The notes under the pieces are model-generated. The model made no database searches. It worked only from the letters and a program-made list of their open reading frames with translations, and was not told where the DNA came from. The position numbers and the translations under genes are program-made. From Chryseobacterium indologenes (GTDB lineage Bacteria; Bacteroidota; Bacteroidia; Flavobacteriales; Weeksellaceae), in NCBI RefSeq assembly GCF_002025665.1, contig NZ_CP018786.1, forward strand, positions 496,001 through 560,000: a DNA stretch of 64,000 bases. Reading direction: 5' to 3'. Position 1 is the first letter of the stretch. Each line of letters begins with the position of its first letter. This document shows, piece by piece, positions 60,992 through 64,000 of the stretch.

Positions 60992-62362
60992 ATGAAAACA
61001 CATCATTATATATTTCTTACAGCTATTCTCTTTGTCATCGTCTTTTATGATCAGGAAGTAGGGCTGAACCTTGGAATTCTGGGAATTGTCTATGCTGTAT
61101 TAACGCTGTTTAGAACACCGGAAAAAAATAAAACAAGAACATTGTATGTACTTTTTGGAACAAGTATCCTGTCCAGTATTGCATTTGCGTGGTTCGGAGA
61201 TTTTCCATCCTTTATTGCGGTGGCGAGCTCACTGCTTTTGCTTGGCTATAAATCAAAGAACAGAAGATTGAAAATTCTCTTTTTAATTCCGGTTTTTATC
61301 GTAAACTGCTGTACTTCATTCTGTCGTTTTTTCAGCTTTGATGAATGGCTGCCTAAGAAGAATATTCCAGGATTATGGCAAAAGACATTGGCTTTCATCC
61401 TGATCCCGCTGATACTGGTTTCTGTTTTCTTTGGAATTTATTCTGCAGGAAGCAATCATTTTGCAGCCCTTTTCACAGATTATGAGCTGGATCTTAACAT
61501 TTGGCAGGTGTTCTGTCTGTCTGTTTTAGGATTTTTTATCGCCTTTAATTACTGGAATTATGCCGTAGAAAAGCTAATCTATAAAAATAATCATGTTCTG
61601 AATAATGAGTTTGGCAAAGATTCCCGGATTCCCAAGGCTACTTATTCTTTTCTTGATCTTGGTGCAGAAAGAATGAGTGGAGTAATCTCTTTTGTTTTAT
61701 TGAATATTTTATTGGTGTTTTTTATTATTACTTACAATTATGAACAATTTTATGAAGTAGTAAAAACACCAGTTCAGCTTTCCGAAGAAACCCATGAAAG
61801 AGTGAATGCTGTAATCATGTCAATTATAATGGCAATTCTGGTGATTATGTTCTACTTTAAATCAGGATTTAATTTTGATCCAAAAGCAGGACTGTTGAAG
61901 GTTTTAGCCAAAATATGGATTCTCCTCAATGCTGTTCTTGTTGTTTCTGCAGCTCTTAAAAACTATGAGTATATTATTAATTATGGATTTACTTATAAAA
62001 GATTAGGGGTTCTTGCTTTCCTGTTGTTATCATTAGTTGGTTTGGGTTTGACTTTTATTAAAATCAAAAAGCAAAAAAGAAATATTTTCCTTGTCAACTC
62101 TATGATCTGGTATTTTTATGGAACCATTCTGGTGTGCAGTTATTTCAATTGGGGAGGGTTTATTACTTCTCAGAATATGAAACGAAAGGATTTTGTGGTC
62201 AATTATCATTTAACTTCCCTCAACTTCAGTGAAAAAGCACTCCTGAAATATGCAGAGGAAAAAAATGATCAGAAGCTTAAAAAGACCTTGCAGGATAAAG
62301 TGAAAAATGAAACATACAAAACATTCCTTTCAAAGATCATATATTATCAGACTATACAATAA
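60992..62362 (+). CDS. DUF4153/DUF4173-family multi-pass membrane protein
   Basis: 456 residues with about ten TM segments, including LAFILIPLILVSVFFGIYSA, FCLSVLGFFIAFNYWNYAVE and VISFVLLNILLVFFIITYNY. The NYWNYAVEKLIY and YNYEQFYEVVKTPVQLSEETH stretches match the DUF4153/4173 family as I recall it. A soluble C-terminal tail of about 60 residues ends the protein. Function unknown. Confidence 0.8.
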   Translation: MKTHHYIFLTAILFVIVFYDQEVGLNLGILGIVYAVLTLFRTPEKNKTRTLYVLFGTSILSSIAFAWFGDFPSFIAVASSLLLLGYKSKNRRLKILFLIPVFIVNCCTSFCRFFSFDEWLPKKNIPGLWQKTLAFILIPLILVSVFFGIYSAGSNHFAALFTDYELDLNIWQVFCLSVLGFFIAFNYWNYAVEKLIYKNNHVLNNEFGKDSRIPKATYSFLDLGAERMSGVISFVLLNILLVFFIITYNYEQFYEVVKTPVQLSEETHERVNAVIMSIIMAILVIMFYFKSGFNFDPKAGLLKVLAKIWILLNAVLVVSAALKNYEYIINYGFTYKRLGVLAFLLLSLVGLGLTFIKIKKQKRNIFLVNSMIWYFYGTILVCSYFNWGGFITSQNMKRKDFVVNYHLTSLNFSEKALLKYAEEKNDQKLKKTLQDKVKNETYKTFLSKIIYYQTIQ

Positions 62363-62368
62363 AAGATC

Positions 62369-63073
62369 ATGAAAAACTTAGCGGAATCCTCTAGATTTAA
62401 AATTAATATATTGTTGATAATGATGACGATATTCTGTTTCAGTCTTTCTGCTTTCAGATACTATATCAGCGATACAAAAGTATTTTTGTTTCTCAACTGG
62501 AATCTTTTTCTGGCGTGGATTCCTTTATTACTGAGTTCATTCATACTTGCTTTTAATATCAAAAGTAAAATTTCCCTTATTATCATTATAATAGTCTGGA
62601 TATTATTCTTTCCCAATTCTCCTTACATTCTGACGGATCTTTTTCACCTCAGAGCAAGAAATGAGATACCGATCTGGTATGACCTTATTGTGATTCTTTC
62701 CTATGCTTGGACGGGACTGATCTGTGGCTTTATAAGTCTTAATGATATTGAAAAGAGACTTTCTGATTATATGAATAGAAATATCATCAGCGGGTTAGTT
62801 GTTCTTTTCCTTTTCATGAGCAGTTTCGGAGTCTATCTTGGTCGGTTTTTGAGATGGAATAGCTGGGATGTTCTCAATAATCCTTTTAGTCTGTTCTCTG
62901 ATATTGTGGTGAGATTCATCTGTCCGATGGAATATACCAAAACATGGGGTATTACTCTTTTAATGGGAATAATGCTCAACTTTATGTACTTTACATTTAA
63001 ATGGGCAGGAACAAATGATGAAAAAGAATTACAACCGGAAAATAAAACATTAAACGGATTGGAACAATTTTAG
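62369..63073 (+). CDS. DUF1361 membrane protein
   Basis: 234 residues with about six TM helices and the DUF1361 signature FFPNSPYILTDLFHLR, then WYDLIVILSYAWTGLICGF and GVYLGRFLRWNSWDV. Six bp after the DUF4173 gene, so co-transcribed. No known function. Confidence 0.87.
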   Translation: MKNLAESSRFKINILLIMMTIFCFSLSAFRYYISDTKVFLFLNWNLFLAWIPLLLSSFILAFNIKSKISLIIIIIVWILFFPNSPYILTDLFHLRARNEIPIWYDLIVILSYAWTGLICGFISLNDIEKRLSDYMNRNIISGLVVLFLFMSSFGVYLGRFLRWNSWDVLNNPFSLFSDIVVRFICPMEYTKTWGITLLMGIMLNFMYFTFKWAGTNDEKELQPENKTLNGLEQF

Positions 63074-63126
63074 CATTTCAATGAGCTCAGCATAATATAT
63101 GTTGACCATGCTTAAAATTAATTATT

Positions 63127-63666
63127 ATGAAAAAAAGCTTATTGTTAATTCCTTTGATTATTGTTGCCTGTAAAAAAGAACCCGCTGTGACAAATGTTCC
63201 GGATAAGGACTCTACAGTGGTAACAGAAATGCCGGACTCTGTGGTAAAAAAAGATTCTGTAGCATTAAGGAAAAAAGATTCAATTATTAACAATGCCCCG
63301 GCCACTAAGGAAGTATTGCGCAAAGGCGTAATGAGAGATGAAAAAGACGGACAGATTATAAGAACTGCAGACGCCAACCAGTTACCTTTTACAATTGGAG
63401 AAGAATTTACAAAGGATGATCAGGATTTGATTTTAAAATTGACCCGTTATGATCGTCCCAATATCAAAGCGAAAATTTCAACTAAAGAGAAAGATTTTAA
63501 TATCCGTTTCAATCAGATCAGACTTCCAAACGGGAACTACGACGGACCTTTTGGAAGAGAAATTACTTATGATACTCCAGGACAAGGTGAAGTATGGCTG
63601 ATTATCGGAAAAAGTAACATGGCTTCCGGAAATACCAAGGGAAGTTTTACGGTAACTGTGGAATAA
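63127..63666 (+). CDS. Lipoprotein of unknown function
   Basis: 179 residues. Short lipoprotein signal (LLLIPLIIVAC, Cys about 15), then a charged linker (DSVVKKDSVALRKKDS) and a beta-rich domain from about 80 (FTIGEEFTKDDQDLILKLTR; EVWLIIGKSNMASGNTKGSF). No family recognised. Confidence 0.8.
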   Translation: MKKSLLLIPLIIVACKKEPAVTNVPDKDSTVVTEMPDSVVKKDSVALRKKDSIINNAPATKEVLRKGVMRDEKDGQIIRTADANQLPFTIGEEFTKDDQDLILKLTRYDRPNIKAKISTKEKDFNIRFNQIRLPNGNYDGPFGREITYDTPGQGEVWLIIGKSNMASGNTKGSFTVTVE

Positions 63667-63726
63667 GGTCCAATCAATTTGGTACAATTTCTGCAAACTA
63701 AACCTTGAAGTTTAAAATTAAAAATT

Positions 63727-64000
63727 ATGAAAAATATAGTTCTAACAGCAATGGCCGCTTCAGCTGTACTTGTAAGTTGCGGAACTGTACAGTCGCTGGT
63801 TCAGAATACATTTCCCTACACAACGAATGTTTTAGTGTCTACAGGAGTTCCTGCAGATAAAGAAGTTTCTTCCACTGCAACGGCTACTAATGTACAAACC
63901 TGGTTCGGAGGAAATAACAATGCAAAAATTAAAGATGTAAGAATTTCAGATGCGAAAATCTCTGTAGCGTCTCCTTCAGGAGGAAACCTGAGCACATTCA
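63727..64000 (+). CDS. Lipoprotein, 3' end beyond window (partial)
   Basis: At least 91 residues and still open. Lipobox VLVSC (Cys about 18), then VQSLVQNTFPYTTNVLVSTG and ATATNVQTWFGGNNNAKIKD. The style resembles envelope lipoproteins of the LEA/DUF type, but the domain is incomplete here. Confidence 0.75.
   Translation, partial: MKNIVLTAMAASAVLVSCGTVQSLVQNTFPYTTNVLVSTGVPADKEVSSTATATNVQTWFGGNNNAKIKDVRISDAKISVASPSGGNLSTF

Overview
The window looks like a chromosomal segment of a Chryseobacterium-like bacterium (Flavobacteriales, Weeksellaceae). The signs are AT-rich DNA, Bacteroidetes-type promoters (-7 element TAnnTTTG), a SusC/SusD pair, a T9SS sorting domain, GH92 and M43 proteins, and short intergenic palindromes typical of that group. 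No rRNA, tRNA, CRISPR array, transposase or prophage was found. The species call is inference; no database search was possible.

0-10.8 kb: pyrC-type dihydroorotase, an AT-rich orphan gene between two copies of a double-hairpin repeat, a GH92 mannosidase, an OmpR-type two-component pair divergent from a DUF1573 gene, a DECR1-like reductase and an M1 peptidase. 10.9-14.6 kb: a tight five-gene operon with no export signals (DUF2589 protein, two unknown proteins, a subtilisin with full catalytic triad, and a 67-residue protein resembling an I9 propeptide). I judge this the best candidate for an undescribed system. 14.6-28.9 kb: an exported EEP-family hydrolase, a second OmpR-type pair divergent from a TonB-dependent receptor, a second M1 peptidase, an outer-membrane PAP2 protein, two tandem M43 lipoproteins, and a NarL-type two-component operon. 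29-32 kb: a six-cysteine GG-leader peptide and clpB.

32.4-47.9 kb: the phenylacetate catabolic cluster, tetR-paaK-E-A-B-C-(hydrolase)-D-G-(broken four-helix-bundle gene)-H-(unknown)-I-J-Y-(esterase)-Z. PaaK makes phenylacetyl-CoA, PaaABCE epoxidises the ring, PaaG forms the oxepin, PaaZ opens and oxidises it, and PaaH and PaaJ carry out late beta-oxidation steps. PaaI and PaaY are CoA-thioester housekeeping proteins. Most spacers hold imperfect palindromes of several families. One family also flanks the four-helix-bundle pseudogene, which suggests full-length and mini versions of one mobile element. PaaZ carries an extra C-terminal DUF1569-like domain.

48-64 kb: lipoproteins, a second six-cysteine GG-leader peptide, a DUF4241/SMUG2 pair, a T9SS cargo protein, a tail-collar protein, an MGCH-type enoyl-CoA hydratase, SusC/SusD, then a long membrane-protein run with a winged-helix regulator and a COQ4-like protein. 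Regulatory themes: TTAAC boxes spaced 11 bp at both OmpR-type loci; an ACTTTG-N5-CAAAGT palindrome in two promoters around the winged-helix gene; a CTAACA-N2-TGTTAG palindrome at the paaK promoter.
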